A stretch of 64,000 bases of DNA from Candidatus Ribeiella danica (GCA_016717335.1 JADKFS010000001.1:2976001-3040000), one strand, 5' to 3'. Positions 44,939 to 54,414 are shown, numbered from the stretch's first letter. The notes: generated from the sequence alone by a model not told the origin. Program-made: numbers and translations.

Positions 44939-45063
44939 ATCCCCCCGCCCGCCGCTCCCAGCTGGGAGCGGGGGGTATGTTTGGCTGGTGTCAGGGCTTT
45001 GGCGGAGCCAAAGCCCTGACACCAGCGCTCTTTCACCCCGCCCCTGGCAAGGGCGGGGCAGGT
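44939..45063. repeat. Cloverleaf hairpin element G
   Basis: A 20-base perfect palindrome CCGCTCCCAGCTGGGAGCGG (44952-44971), the central perfect 19-bp stem 44984-45002 with 45008-45026 (starting GCTGGTGTCAGGGCTTTGG) on loop CGGAG, then CCCCGCCCCTGGCAAGGGCG. It lies between the convergent J/TPR gene and the flavoprotein gene. Confidence 0.88.
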
Positions 45064-45071
45064 GGAAGCAT

Positions 45072-46517
45072 TCAGGCGGCGCTGCGCTCCCACTCCGCGA
45101 CGTGTAGCTGCTGGAGCGCCCGCCACGACGGAGCCAGCGGGATCATCCCCAGCTCGCGGACGACCTGGCGCGCCGTCAGGCCGACGATCGCGGTGTAGGT
45201 CGGGTAGGCCAGCTCCAGCTCGGCCAGGCGCTCGACGCGCATGTTCGCGGCCATGCCTGCTGCGACGATCTGCACGACCTCGACCGCCTGCTCGCCGAGC
45301 ACGTGCGCCCCAAGGATCTGATGCGATCTTCGCGAGACGATCAGCTTGCAGCAGCCCTGCGGCCGGTTGTCGATCACGGCGCGGTCCATGTCGGCGTACC
45401 GGACCGAGGCGATTACGCAGTCGTGGCTGGCGCGCGCCTGCAGCTCGGTCATCCCAACGCTGGCGTACTCCGGGTCGGTGAAGCCGCCATGCGGAACGAT
45501 CTGGTGGGCCGCCGCGCGCGCGACCCCGAGCACCGCATTCTCGGCGGCGATGCGGCCCTGCTGGCTGCCGCTCTGCACCAGCATCATCCGGCCGGTAATG
45601 TCGCCCGCCGCAAAGATGTGCGGCGCGGAGGTCTGCAGGGTCCCGTCGACGACGATAAAGCTGCGCTCGTGCTGGACGCCGGCCGCGTCGAGGTTCAGCT
45701 GCGACACGTTGCCGGCCCCTCCCACGGCGAGCACGATCGCCTCGGCGTCGAGCGCGCGCCGCTCCCCCGCGTGGGTGTAGCTCAGCCGCAGCAGTTCGCC
45801 GGCGCGCTCGATCCGCTCGATCCCGCCGATGCCGGTAACCACCGCGATCCCGCGCTGGGCGAACGCCTTGGCGATTCCGCTGGAGATCATGTCGTCCTCG
45901 AGGCTGAGCAGCCGTGGGGAGACGTCGAGCAGGCTGACGCGCGCGCCAAACGCTGCGAAGATCGAGGCAAGCTGGCAGCCCGTCGCTGCCCCGCCGACCA
46001 CCACCATCGAGCGTGGCAGCCGGGGCAGCGCCCAGATGTCGTGGTAGCTGAGCGCAAGCTCGCAGCCTGGGAACGGCGGGCGCCGGGCGCTGCTGCCCGC
46101 GCAGATGATGAACTTGTCGCCGTGGAGCGTGGTCTCGTCCGCCAGCGCGATCGAGTGCGGGCCGACGAAGCGCACGTCGCCCGCCTGCGCGAAGACGGTC
46201 ACGCCGGTCTGCTCCAGGTGCTCGCGGATCTGCTTCTTCTCGTGGACCAGCTCCACGATCCGGCGCGTGTGGTCGAGCAGCCGGGCAAAGTCAACCACCG
46301 GCGGCTGGTGCACGATCCCATAGTCGTCGAACTGCTCCGACTCGCGCATGAGCCGTGCCGCCTTCGCCAGCACCCGCGTGGGCACGCAGCCGTCGTTGGT
46401 GCAGGCCCCGCCCATGCGCCCGCGCTCCACCAGCGCCACCGCCGCGCCAAGCTCGCGCGCTCGCAGCGCTGCCGTCACTCCGGCTGGCCCGCCCCCGATC
46501 ACAATGATGTCGAACAT
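45072..46517 (-). CDS. Pyridine nucleotide-disulfide oxidoreductase family flavoprotein
   Basis: 481 aa. FAD site GGGPAGVTAALRARELG, redox-type cysteines in GGACTNDGCVPTR (four residues apart), NAD site VVVGGAATGCQLASIFAAFG, FAD phosphate stretch IFAAGDITG. The C-terminal HPTxxE, which supplies the acid-base pair in lipoamide/mercuric/glutathione reductases, is AYPTYTA. Histidine and glutamate are both missing, which recalls soluble transhydrogenases (NYPT). A pure disulfide reductase is doubtful. Alone, no merA-type neighbours. Good GAGGTATC ribosome site. Confidence 0.85.
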   Translation of the reverse strand: MFDIIVIGGGPAGVTAALRARELGAAVALVERGRMGGACTNDGCVPTRVLAKAARLMRESEQFDDYGIVHQPPVVDFARLLDHTRRIVELVHEKKQIREHLEQTGVTVFAQAGDVRFVGPHSIALADETTLHGDKFIICAGSSARRPPFPGCELALSYHDIWALPRLPRSMVVVGGAATGCQLASIFAAFGARVSLLDVSPRLLSLEDDMISSGIAKAFAQRGIAVVTGIGGIERIERAGELLRLSYTHAGERRALDAEAIVLAVGGAGNVSQLNLDAAGVQHERSFIVVDGTLQTSAPHIFAAGDITGRMMLVQSGSQQGRIAAENAVLGVARAAAHQIVPHGGFTDPEYASVGMTELQARASHDCVIASVRYADMDRAVIDNRPQGCCKLIVSRRSHQILGAHVLGEQAVEVVQIVAAGMAANMRVERLAELELAYPTYTAIVGLTARQVVRELGMIPLAPSWRALQQLHVAEWERSAA

Positions 46518-46945
46518 GATACCTCGCTAAAGTACGACGCCGAATATACGAAATATATATCGTGAATAATGTATCTTATCTTTTCGCGGATCTACAGCGC
46601 CGAAAGGCGAGTCTTGCACCTGCCCGAAGGCAGGGGCGATCCTCTCCGAAAGGCGAGCCGGGCATGCTCTCGCGGGCTGTCTGAAACCGTATTCGGGTGA
46701 AGACGTGTGTTATGGCGGGGGTTCGGGGGCGGCTTCACCGTACCAGAAAACGTACGTGATCAAGCGAAGCTGGTATGAACAGCCGGAAGGGTGAGCGACT
46801 CAGTCGATCGCGCAACCATCTTGCGCTGGTCACGGAGGTGGCCCTGACCGGCTCGAAGTGGCAGCCAGATCGCCCGACTCGTGCTAGAATAGGCGCACGC
46901 CGCACCCACAGCACAGTCACCGTTCGCCAACGCGCCGAGGGCCGC
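46518..46945. other. Divergent spacer of 428 bases
   Basis: The left part is AT-rich (GAATATACGAAATATATATC), likely the flavoprotein promoter. The middle has GC-rich direct repeats (CCGAAAGGCGAG twice). The right part carries the regulator promoter. No coding frame with family features. Confidence 0.6.
46881..46890 (+). promoter_or_regulatory. Extended -10 promoter for the small HTH regulator
   Basis: GTGC-TAGAAT, with TAGAAT at 46885-46890; no clear -35. 56 bases before the ATG. Confidence 0.5.
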
Positions 46946-47230
46946 ATGACGGAGAGCCCCTGGACATTTCTGACCAACCACGCCCAGGTGCTCCTGTGTG
47001 TCGCACGAAATCAGCGCGCGACCACCCGCGCGATCGCGGCGAGCGTGGGTATCACCGAGCGCGCTGTCCAGCGCATTCTGGCCGACCTCGAGCGCGCCGG
47101 CTACATCAGCCACGCGCGCGACGGGCGCCAGAACGTCTACGAGATCCACCCCGAGCATCCGATGCGCCACCCCGCCCAGCACGGCCACGCCGTTCGCGAT
47201 CTGCTCGACCTGCTGACCACGGAGCCGTAA
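46946..47230 (+). CDS. Small winged-helix transcriptional regulator
   Basis: 94 aa. A single winged HTH: FLTNHAQVLLCVARNQRATT, RAIAASVGITERAVQRILAD, LERAGYISHARDGRQNVYEI. It resembles ArsR/MarR-type regulators in layout; no metal ligands. The ATG at 46946 follows GAGGGCCGC; an upstream ATG at 46775 would add a low-complexity stretch. It is followed at 80 bases by a methyltransferase gene. Confidence 0.85.
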   Translation: MTESPWTFLTNHAQVLLCVARNQRATTRAIAASVGITERAVQRILADLERAGYISHARDGRQNVYEIHPEHPMRHPAQHGHAVRDLLDLLTTEP

Positions 47231-47310
47231 GCGCTGCGTCGTCGCAGCCCACAGACATTCCGTTTCGGCCTCCGGATTTTCCCGGGCCATAGCACTGGAG
47301 CAGGCGAGCG

Positions 47311-48882
47311 ATGATCTACCGAGCGCCCCCGATCAGCTACGACGACGTCCCGTACCGGAGCCGGTCGCTGCCCTCGACGGCGCCCAATCACCTGGCGACG
47401 CTCGCGGCGCTGTTCGGCATGCGCCCCGCGCCGGCGACGCAGTGCCGGGTGCTGGAGCTTGGCTGCGCCGGCGGCGGCAACCTCATCCCGCTGGCCTACG
47501 CGCTGCCCGAGAGCAGCTTCGTCGGAATCGATCTGTCGGCGCACCAGATCGCGATCGGGCAGACGCTGGTGGACGAGCTGGGGCTGGGCAATATCGCGCT
47601 CGAGCACGGCAACATCCTCGACATCGGAGCTGAGCTTGGCCGGTTCGACTACATCATCGTCTACGGGATCTACTCGTGGGTGCCGCGCGAGGTTCAGGAG
47701 AAGATCCTGGCTATCTGCAAGCGCCACCTGGCCTCCAACGGCGTGGCGTTCGTCAGCTACAACACCTACCCCGGCTGGCACATCCGCGGCATCGCGCGCG
47801 ACATGATGCTCTACCACAGCCAGCACTTTGAGACAAACGACCAGCGGATCAGCCAGGCGCGCGCCGTGGTCGACTTCATGGCCGAGGCGACCGCGAAGCT
47901 GGGCGCAAACGACGCCAGGATCAAGCTCTACAGCCAGCTGCTCGAGCAGGAGCGCGAGCAGATCCACGCGCAGCCCGACTTCTACCTGGCGCACGAGCAC
48001 CTGTCGGAGGTGAACGACCCGATCTACTTCGCCCAGTTCGTCGAGCGGGCGGCGCAGCACGGCCTGCAGTACCTGTCCGACGCCCGCCTGTCCACGATGC
48101 TGGTGGGCCTGCTTCCAGCCGACATCGCCGAGACACTCGAAGGCATCGCGCCGCACAGCATCGCGGTCGAGCAGTTCATGGATTTTCTCTACAACCGCAC
48201 CTTCCGCCAGACTCTGCTGTGCCACGACGACGTTCCGCTGCGGCGCGACCTGGCTCCACAGCAGATGCTGGGCTTCCAGGTGGCCTCGGCCGCGCGCCCG
48301 GTCGCGCCGGGTGAGCCCGAGTTCTCGCCCACCCTCGAGAAGTTTCGCACTCCCAGCGGCTCGGTCATCTCGGCAAAGTCACCGCTCAGCAGCGCGGCGC
48401 TGCGCTGCCTGGCGGATCGCTGGCCGCAGGCGCTGTCATTCGACGACCTGCTGGCCGCCGCGCTCGCACGCGCGGGGAGCCCGCCAGAGGACGCCGTCGC
48501 CGCCGAGCGCCTCGCAGACCTGGTGCTGACCTGCTACTCGACCGACGTGGTCGAGCTGCGGGTGCACACCCCGCCGTTCGTGCTGGAGGCGGGCGAGCGC
48601 CCGACCGCCAGCCGGCTGGCCCGCCTGCAGGCCCGGCGCGACGGCGTCGTCACCAACCTCTGCCACGAGAGCGTGGCGCTCGACCCGGCCTGTGAGGCGC
48701 TCATGCCCTACCTGGACGGCCAGCACAATCGGGCGGCGCTGCGGGCGGTCCTGGAGCAGCTGATCGCCGAGGGTGCGCTGGAGCTCGATCCAGGCGACGA
48801 TCTTGCGCATGCCGCCGCGGTGGCCGAGCTGCTCAAAGACAGCCTGCAGAAGCTAGCGCGCGGCGCGCTCCTGCTGAGCTGA
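47311..48882 (+). CDS. SAM-dependent methyltransferase with regulatory and winged-helix domains
   Basis: 523 aa. N-terminal Rossmann methyltransferase: VLELGCAGGGNLIPLAYALP (motif I), FVGIDLSAHQIAIG (motif II), FDYIIVYGIYSWVP (motif IV). The middle (about 210-300) is the MethyTransf_Reg domain (NDPIYFAQFVERAAQHGLQY), and the end is a helical winged-helix-like part (LSSAALRCLADRWPQALSFD). The family is annotated as possible protein lysine methyltransferase; the substrate is unknown. Confidence 0.9.
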   Translation: MIYRAPPISYDDVPYRSRSLPSTAPNHLATLAALFGMRPAPATQCRVLELGCAGGGNLIPLAYALPESSFVGIDLSAHQIAIGQTLVDELGLGNIALEHGNILDIGAELGRFDYIIVYGIYSWVPREVQEKILAICKRHLASNGVAFVSYNTYPGWHIRGIARDMMLYHSQHFETNDQRISQARAVVDFMAEATAKLGANDARIKLYSQLLEQEREQIHAQPDFYLAHEHLSEVNDPIYFAQFVERAAQHGLQYLSDARLSTMLVGLLPADIAETLEGIAPHSIAVEQFMDFLYNRTFRQTLLCHDDVPLRRDLAPQQMLGFQVASAARPVAPGEPEFSPTLEKFRTPSGSVISAKSPLSSAALRCLADRWPQALSFDDLLAAALARAGSPPEDAVAAERLADLVLTCYSTDVVELRVHTPPFVLEAGERPTASRLARLQARRDGVVTNLCHESVALDPACEALMPYLDGQHNRAALRAVLEQLIAEGALELDPGDDLAHAAAVAELLKDSLQKLARGALLLS

Positions 48883-48911
48883 GCGTGGGGCGCGGCGGGC
48901 GGGCCTACTGG

Positions 48912-49131
48912 TGCCGAAGGGCCGAAGACCAAAGACCGAGGACCGAGGACCGAAGACCGAGGACCGAGGTCGCACGTCACCTTGCACCCCAAGCCCCACG
49001 CCCCAAGCCCCACGCCCCAAGTCCCACGCCCCAAGTCCCACGCCCCAAGTCCCACGCCCCAAGCCCCAAGCCCCACGCCCCAAGTCCTAAGCCCCAAGTC
49101 CACTTGTCACCTTGTCACCTTGTCACTCGCC
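48912..49131. repeat. Large short-word array (GACCGAG, AAGCCCC and TTGTCACC words)
   Basis: GACCGAGGACCGAGGACCGA runs, then about fifteen heptads alternating AAGCCCC/ACGCCCC/AAGTCCC, then CACTTGTCACCTTGTCACC. Three distinct words lie side by side. Confidence 0.85.
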
Positions 49132-49170
49132 ACCCGGCTGCAGGGTATGACGCATCGTTTTGCGCCACCG

Positions 49171-49235
49171 CACGCCGGCGGGCTGAAGCCCGCGGCTACG
49201 TGGCACAAAGCCCGCTGCGCGGGCTGGCGCGCCGT
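49171..49235. repeat. Intergenic GC inverted repeat
   Basis: CACGCCGGCGGGCTGAAGCC-CGCGGCTACG and AAAGCCCGCTGCGCGGGCT with a GTGGCAC spacer. This type of GCGGGCTGAAGCCCGC repeat is found in several bacterial phyla. Confidence 0.6.
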
Positions 49236-49289
49236 GCAAAAGCATACGCCACACCCGGCTGCATCTGTTCTGCCAGCAGCCGCGCTCTG

Positions 49290-49420
49290 GGGCGCGGCGC
49301 CCCCCTCCGGCAAATGACCCTTCTCAGCTGCAAGGATCGTGGCTCATGCCCAGCACCTTTTCTAACGGACGAGTTCCATCCCGATACGTGGGGCATGCGG
49401 GGGCGCGCAGCCCCCGCAGC
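49290..49420 (+). repeat. Partial R1 module
   Basis: GGGGCGCGGCGCCCCCCTCC, GGCAAATGACCC, CAAGGATCGTGGCTCATGCC and then a jump to GGGGGCGCGCAGCCCCCGCA; the central TTTTGGGGTCCAGG part is deleted. Confidence 0.65.
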
Positions 49421-49443
49421 GTATCATCGACATTCCGATCGTC

Positions 49444-49452
49444 TGGTATACT
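49444..49452 (+). promoter_or_regulatory. Extended -10 promoter for lutABC
   Basis: CTGG-TATACT, TATACT at 49447-49452, TGN spacing. About 130 bases before the lutA ATG. Confidence 0.5.
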
Positions 49453-49584
49453 TGTGCGGCATACCCAACATTCCAGTGCCCTCCGGCCAGAGGAAAACGA
49501 CTGCGCTCCCGCATTCCCGCCGAGAGCGGAAATCGTAGGTGAGCGGAGACTGTCAGCATTGCGCGGTAGCCTGAAGGACTGAGC

Positions 49585-50313
49585 ATGCGTATCTCACTGT
49601 TCATCACCTGCTTCAACGACACGATCTTCCCCGAGACCGGCCGCGCGATGGTGCGGCTGCTGGAGCGGCTCGGCCAGACGGTCGACTTCCCGATGGACCA
49701 GACCTGCTGCGGGCAGATGCACTTCAACACCGGCTACCAGCGCGAGGCCATCCCGCTGGCGCGCCACTTCGTCGAGGTGTTTCGCGACGCCGAGGTCGTG
49801 GTGGCGCCGTCGGCGTCGTGCGTCGGCATGGTGCGCGACCTGTACCCGCGCGCGGCCGAGGTGTCCGGCGACCGCCGCCTGTCCGAGGATGTGGCCCAGC
49901 TGGCGCCGCGCGTGTTCGAGCTGTCGGAGTTCCTGGTCAACCGGCTCGGCGTGGTGGACGTCGGCGCGTACTACCCGCACCGCGTCACCTACCACCCGAC
50001 CTGCCACTCGCTGCGGGTGCTGCACGTCGGCGACGCGCCGCTGCGGCTGCTGCGCGCGGTGCGCGGGATCGACCTGGTCGAGCTGCCGAACGCCGAGCAG
50101 TGCTGCGGCTTCGGGGGCACGTTCGCGATCAAGAACGCCGACACGTCGATGGCGATGCTCTCCGACAAGCTGCGCTGCGTGCTCGACACGCGCGCCGAGG
50201 TGTGCGCCGCGGCCGACAACTCGTGCCTGATGCAGATCGGCGGCGCGCTGCACCGCCAGCGCTCGGGCGTCCGCCCGGTCCACCTGGCCGAGATCCTGGC
50301 GTCGACCGAGTGA
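49585..50313 (+). CDS. lutA: LutA: lactate utilisation Fe-S protein
   Basis: 242 aa. Two CCG domains: CFN...QTCCGQMHF and THPTC-x..-EQCCGFGGTF (here YHPTCHS, AEQCCGFGG), each giving cysteines for 4Fe-4S binding. Forms the membrane-linked L-lactate oxidising complex LutABC. ATG after AAGGACTGAGC. Confidence 0.95.
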   Translation: MRISLFITCFNDTIFPETGRAMVRLLERLGQTVDFPMDQTCCGQMHFNTGYQREAIPLARHFVEVFRDAEVVVAPSASCVGMVRDLYPRAAEVSGDRRLSEDVAQLAPRVFELSEFLVNRLGVVDVGAYYPHRVTYHPTCHSLRVLHVGDAPLRLLRAVRGIDLVELPNAEQCCGFGGTFAIKNADTSMAMLSDKLRCVLDTRAEVCAAADNSCLMQIGGALHRQRSGVRPVHLAEILASTE

Positions 50314-50403
50314 CCCGTTAACCACGAAGGCGCGAAGGTAGAGCACATCATTATCCTGCCTTCTTGGTGTCTTGGTGTCTTCGTGGTAAAAAAGGAGCGC
50401 CTC

Positions 50404-51849
50404 ATGAAGCCGGAAGGTTTGCCGGGCCGAGCGACGATCACATTTCAGGAGTCGGCCAAGGTCGCGCTGGCGAACACGCAGCTGCGCCGCAACATGGGCA
50501 AGGCCACCCAGACGATCCGCGCCAAGCGCGCCGCGGTGGTCGGCGAGCTGCCCGACTGGGAGGGGCTGCGCGAGGCCGGGCGGGCGATCAAGGAGCGCAC
50601 GCTGCGCCACCTCGACGACTACCTGCTGCAGCTGGAGGCGTCGGTCCAGCGCGCCGGCGGCCAGGTCCACTGGGCCCGCGACGCGCAGGAGGCCAACCGG
50701 ATCGTGACGCAGATCGCGCAGGGCCACGGCGCCCGCTCGGTCGTCAAGGTCAAGTCGCTCACCACCGACGAGATCCACCTCAACGCCGCGCTGAAGGCCG
50801 CCGGCATCGAGGCGACCGAGACCGACCTGGCCGAGCTGATCATCCAGCTGGCCGGCGAGAGCTCGTCGCACATCCTGGTGCCGGCGATCCACAAGAACCG
50901 CGCCGAGATCCGCGAGCTGTTCATGCGCACGCTCGGCGTGAGCGAGCTCTCGGACGAGCCGCGCGCGCTCGCGGCGGTGGCGCGCGCGCACCTGCGCCGC
51001 AAGTTCCTCAGCGCGCCGGTCGCGATCAGCGGCGCCAACTTCGCCGTGGCCGAGACCGGCAGCGTCTGCGTGGTCGAGTCGGAGGGCAACGGCCGCATGT
51101 GCCTGACCCTGCCGAATGTGCTGATCTCGATCATGGGCATCGAGAAGCTCATCCCGACCTGGCAGGACCTGGAGGTGTTCCTGCAGCTACTGCCGCGCTC
51201 CTCGACCGGCGAGCGCATGAACCCGTACACGACAATCTGGACCGGGGTGGCGCCCGGCGACGGCCCGCAGGAGTTCCACCTGGTGCTGCTCGACAACGGC
51301 CGGACGCACGTGCTGGCCGACCAGATCGGCCGCCAGACGCTCAACTGCATCCGCTGCAGCGCCTGCCTGAACATCTGCCCGGTCTACGAGCGCACCGGCG
51401 GCCACGCCTACAACTCGGTCTACCCCGGCCCGATCGGCGCGATCCTGACGCCGCAGCTGGTCGGGGTCGAGCAGGCCGGCTCGCTGCCGTACGCCTCGAC
51501 GCTGTGCGGGGCGTGCTACGAGGTCTGCCCGGTCAAGATCAACATCCCCGAGGTGCTGCTGCACATGCGCGCCGAGGTGGTGCGCCACAAGCAGACCGGC
51601 GGGCTGCGCGGCCGGCTCGACCCCGAGAGCCTGGCGATGCGGCTGCTGTCGCGCGTGTTCGCCAGCCCGGCGCGCTACCAGCAGGCCCAGCGGCTGGCTA
51701 GGGTCGGGCAGTGGCCGCTGGTGCGCGGCGGCGTGATCGGCTATATGCCCGGCCCGCTGGCCGGCTGGACGGCGATGCGCGACCTCTTCCCGGTGGCCGA
51801 CCAGACGTTTCGGGAGTGGTGGCAAGAGCGAGAAGTCAGAAATCAGTAG
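50404..51849 (+). CDS. lutB: LutB: lactate utilisation Fe-S protein
   Basis: 481 aa. Two 4Fe-4S motifs: CIRCSACLNICPVY and CGACYEVCPVKINIP, with the LUD-type N-terminal domain (AVVGELPDWEGLREAGRAIK, VVKVKSLTTDEI). The last residues EREVRNQ-TAG are read into a short-word array, so the C-terminal tail is not native. ATG at 50404 after AAAAGGAGCGCCTC. Gap from lutA 90 bases. Confidence 0.95.
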   Translation: MKPEGLPGRATITFQESAKVALANTQLRRNMGKATQTIRAKRAAVVGELPDWEGLREAGRAIKERTLRHLDDYLLQLEASVQRAGGQVHWARDAQEANRIVTQIAQGHGARSVVKVKSLTTDEIHLNAALKAAGIEATETDLAELIIQLAGESSSHILVPAIHKNRAEIRELFMRTLGVSELSDEPRALAAVARAHLRRKFLSAPVAISGANFAVAETGSVCVVESEGNGRMCLTLPNVLISIMGIEKLIPTWQDLEVFLQLLPRSSTGERMNPYTTIWTGVAPGDGPQEFHLVLLDNGRTHVLADQIGRQTLNCIRCSACLNICPVYERTGGHAYNSVYPGPIGAILTPQLVGVEQAGSLPYASTLCGACYEVCPVKINIPEVLLHMRAEVVRHKQTGGLRGRLDPESLAMRLLSRVFASPARYQQAQRLARVGQWPLVRGGVIGYMPGPLAGWTAMRDLFPVADQTFREWWQEREVRNQ

Positions 51850-51937
51850 CCAGTAGTCAGAAGCGATGTATACAGCGACGCCAATGCATTCAATGGTACT
51901 GACTACTGACAACTGACTTCTGACTACCGGCGAAGGA
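51833..51937. repeat. Short-word inverted repeat array (CAGTAGT words)
   Basis: GTCAGAAATCAGTAGCCAGT on the left, a spacer with GCGATGTATACAGCGACGCC, then GGTACTGACTACTGACAACT. The spacer resembles that of 4722-4821 (ACATCGGTACTGAC edge). Confidence 0.75.
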
Positions 51938-51943
51938 GGAATT

Positions 51944-52615
51944 ATGACTGCCGCACGCAACGAGATCCTACGGCGCATCCGCGACGCGCTGCGCGACGTG
52001 CCGGCGAGCGAGCGGCCCGGCGACGTGCCGGTGGCGCGCGAGTACCGCAGCGCCGGGGCGGAGCCGCGCGAGGCGCTGGTCGAGCGCTTCGCCGAGCGCG
52101 TGGCCGAGTACAAGGCCAGGGTCCGCCGCGTCACCGCGGCGGAGCTGCCGGCGGCGATCGCGGCCGCCTGCGCCGAGCGCGGCGTCCGGCGGCTGGTCGT
52201 CCCGGCCGATCTGCCGGACGACTGGGCGCCGCCAGGCGTGGAGCTGCTGCGCGACGACGGGCTGACCCACGAGCAGCTCGACACCAGCGACGGCGTGCTG
52301 ACCGGCTGCGCGCTCGGGATTGCCCAGACCGGCACGATCGTGCTGGACGCCGGGGTGGCCCAGGGGCGGCGGGCGCTCACGCTGCTGCCCGACTACCACC
52401 TGTGCGTGGTGCGCGCCGAGCAGATCGTCGAGCTGGTGCCCGAGGCGGTCGAGCGGCTAGGGCCGGCGGTGCGCGAGGCGCGCCGGCCGATCACGCTGAT
52501 CTCCGGCCCCTCGGCCACCTCCGACATCGAGCTGAACCGGGTCGAGGGGGTCCACGGCCCGCGCACGCTGGAGGTGCTGATCGTCGCCGAACATGCGGAA
52601 ACGGCTGCCCTCTAG
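51944..52615 (+). CDS. lutC: LutC: lactate utilisation LUD-domain protein
   Basis: 223 aa. LUD domain: GVLTGCALGIAQTGTIVLDA, LLPDYHLCVVRAEQIVELVP, LISGPSATSDIELNRVEGVH, GPRTLEVLIV. Completes lutABC. ATG after GGAGGAATT. The stop TAG is within the terminator hairpin. Confidence 0.95.
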   Translation: MTAARNEILRRIRDALRDVPASERPGDVPVAREYRSAGAEPREALVERFAERVAEYKARVRRVTAAELPAAIAAACAERGVRRLVVPADLPDDWAPPGVELLRDDGLTHEQLDTSDGVLTGCALGIAQTGTIVLDAGVAQGRRALTLLPDYHLCVVRAEQIVELVPEAVERLGPAVREARRPITLISGPSATSDIELNRVEGVHGPRTLEVLIVAEHAETAAL

Positions 52616-52624
52616 GCAGCCGTT
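52600..52624 (+). terminator. Rho-independent-like terminator after lutC
   Basis: AACGGCTGCC (52600-52609), loop CTCTA, GGCAGCCGTT (52615-52624), then GGGGGTTT. The stop codon is in the loop. Confidence 0.7.
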
Positions 52625-52871
52625 GGGGGTTTATGGAGGGCGGCGTGGAGGCCGTATCAGCGCGAGTAGTGGCGCTGGGAATGACCGCCGCAATCATTTT
52701 CTGGTGATATTACACCACAGCGCGCGCCGATCCGCATCGCTCTGGCGGCGGAGCGCAGCTCGGTCTGTAGATGGATGTTGCTTGATGGTCTCCGCACTGA
52801 ACGAAACATCTACTCAGCAAGCAGAGAAGTAAGGGTGAGGGACCACACTTACAATATGAGCTCCTGAACGT

Positions 52872-54392
52872 ATGGAACATCACACCTACGACGCGATCGT
52901 GATCGGGGCCGGCATCGGCGGGCTGACGGCCGCGGCGCTGCTGGCCCACGACGGCTGGCGCGTGCTGGTGCTGGAGGGGCACATCGAGCCAGGCGGCTGC
53001 GCCTCATCCTACGAGCGCAAGCGCCCAAACGGCGACCGCTACATCTTCGACGTCGGCGCGACGCTGTTCGCCGGGTTCGGGCCGGGCGGCGCGCACGACT
53101 GGGTCGCGCGGCGGCTCGGGATCGCATGGCCGGTGCGGCGCCTCGAGCCGGCCATGGAGGTCTGGCTGCCCGACCGCCGCGTGACGCGCTGGGGTGACGA
53201 GCGCTGGGCCGAGGAGCGGCGGCTGGCCTTCCCATCGCAGGCGTGGGAGGCCGAGCAGTTCTGGCGCGAGCAGGAGCGCATCGCCGGGATTGCCTGGCGC
53301 TTCGCCGCGCGCCAGCCGCAGCTGCCCCTTGAGGGCCTGGGCGATCTGCTGGGCACGATCTCGGCGGCGCGGCCCGAGCTGGCGCTGCTGCTGCCGCACC
53401 TCTGGCGCACAGTCGGGCAGGCGCTCGGTGCGCGGGGCGTGACCGACCGGCGGCTGCGCGCGTTTGTCGACGGGCAGCTGCTGATCAGCGCGCAGACGAC
53501 CGCGCGGGAGTGCGCCTGGCTCTACGGCGCGGTCGCGCTCGACTTCGCCCGTATAGGAGCGCACTACGTCGAGGGCGGCGCCTGGTCGCTCGCCCGCGCC
53601 CTGGCGGCCGCGCTGGCGCGCGACGGCGGCGAGCTGCGCTGCCGGCAGTGGGTCAGCCGCATCCTCACGCGCGGCGGGCGGGCGGGCGGCGTCGAGACCG
53701 AGCGCGGCGAGCGCTTCTCCGCGAGGCACGTGGTCGGCAACATCACCGTGTGGGATGCGGCGCGGCTGCTGGGCGAGGCCGCGCCGCGGCGGCTGGGCCG
53801 CGCGATCGAGTCGTCGCCGCGCGGCTGGGGCGCCTTCACGCTGTACCTTGGCGTCGATGAGGCGGCCATCCCGGCCGGCCTGGCCGAGCACCACCAGGTG
53901 ATCGCCAGCTACGACCGGCCGCTCGGCGAGGCGAACAGCGCGTTCATCTCGGCGCACCCGCCCGACGACACCAGCCGCGCGCCGGCCGGCCAGCGCGCGC
54001 TGACCGTCTCGACCCACACCGAGGCCGAGCGCTGGTGGCGCTGGCGCCGCGAGGACCCGCCGCGCTACCGCGAGGAGAAGGCCGCGATGATCGAGCGCAT
54101 GCTCGATAGCGCCTCGATCGCGCTGCCGGCGCTGCGCGAGCACATACGCTACCAGCAGGCTGGCACGCCGTTCTCGTTCTGGCGCTACACCCGCCGGCAC
54201 CACGGCATGGTCGGCGGGCTGCCGCAGGCGCTCCGCAGCTCGGGCCTGCTCAGCCTGGGGCCGCGCGCCGCCGGCGTCGGCGGCCTCTGGCTCGTCGGCG
54301 ACAGCACCTTCCCCGGCCAGAGCACCGCCGCGGTGACGCAGAGCGGCATTCGGGCCTACCAGGCGATCAGCGCGGCCGGGCGCCGCGATTGA
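52872..54392 (+). CDS. crtD: Carotenoid desaturase/oxidoreductase of the CrtI/CrtD family
   Basis: 506 aa. FAD site AIVIGAGIGGLTAAALLAHD, substrate-side GGCASSYERK and FDVGATLFAGFG, the closing motif GLWLVGDSTFPGQSTAAVTQ. The layout is closest to the C-3',4' desaturase (CrtD) branch; CrtI-type phytoene desaturases or CrtO cannot be excluded from motifs alone. cruF at 28 kb gives a likely partner in a myxol-like or gamma-carotene pathway. Weak ribosome site. Confidence 0.8.
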   Translation: MEHHTYDAIVIGAGIGGLTAAALLAHDGWRVLVLEGHIEPGGCASSYERKRPNGDRYIFDVGATLFAGFGPGGAHDWVARRLGIAWPVRRLEPAMEVWLPDRRVTRWGDERWAEERRLAFPSQAWEAEQFWREQERIAGIAWRFAARQPQLPLEGLGDLLGTISAARPELALLLPHLWRTVGQALGARGVTDRRLRAFVDGQLLISAQTTARECAWLYGAVALDFARIGAHYVEGGAWSLARALAAALARDGGELRCRQWVSRILTRGGRAGGVETERGERFSARHVVGNITVWDAARLLGEAAPRRLGRAIESSPRGWGAFTLYLGVDEAAIPAGLAEHHQVIASYDRPLGEANSAFISAHPPDDTSRAPAGQRALTVSTHTEAERWWRWRREDPPRYREEKAAMIERMLDSASIALPALREHIRYQQAGTPFSFWRYTRRHHGMVGGLPQALRSSGLLSLGPRAAGVGGLWLVGDSTFPGQSTAAVTQSGIRAYQAISAAGRRD

Positions 54393-54414
54393 TTCCCGCC
54401 CTGCTCCGGTTTGT

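Larger units (their letters stand above)
48883..49584. other. Repeat-filled spacer of 702 bases
   Basis: Contains the second-largest short-word array, a GC-rich inverted repeat (49171-49235), a partial R1 module (49290-49420) and the lutA promoter. No protein-coding gene is seen. Confidence 0.75.

Noticed and set aside
44939..45063. Simple rho-independent terminator for cloverleaf G
   Set aside because: No T-run follows and the plan is shared with elements that lie before genes as well as after, so termination alone does not explain it.
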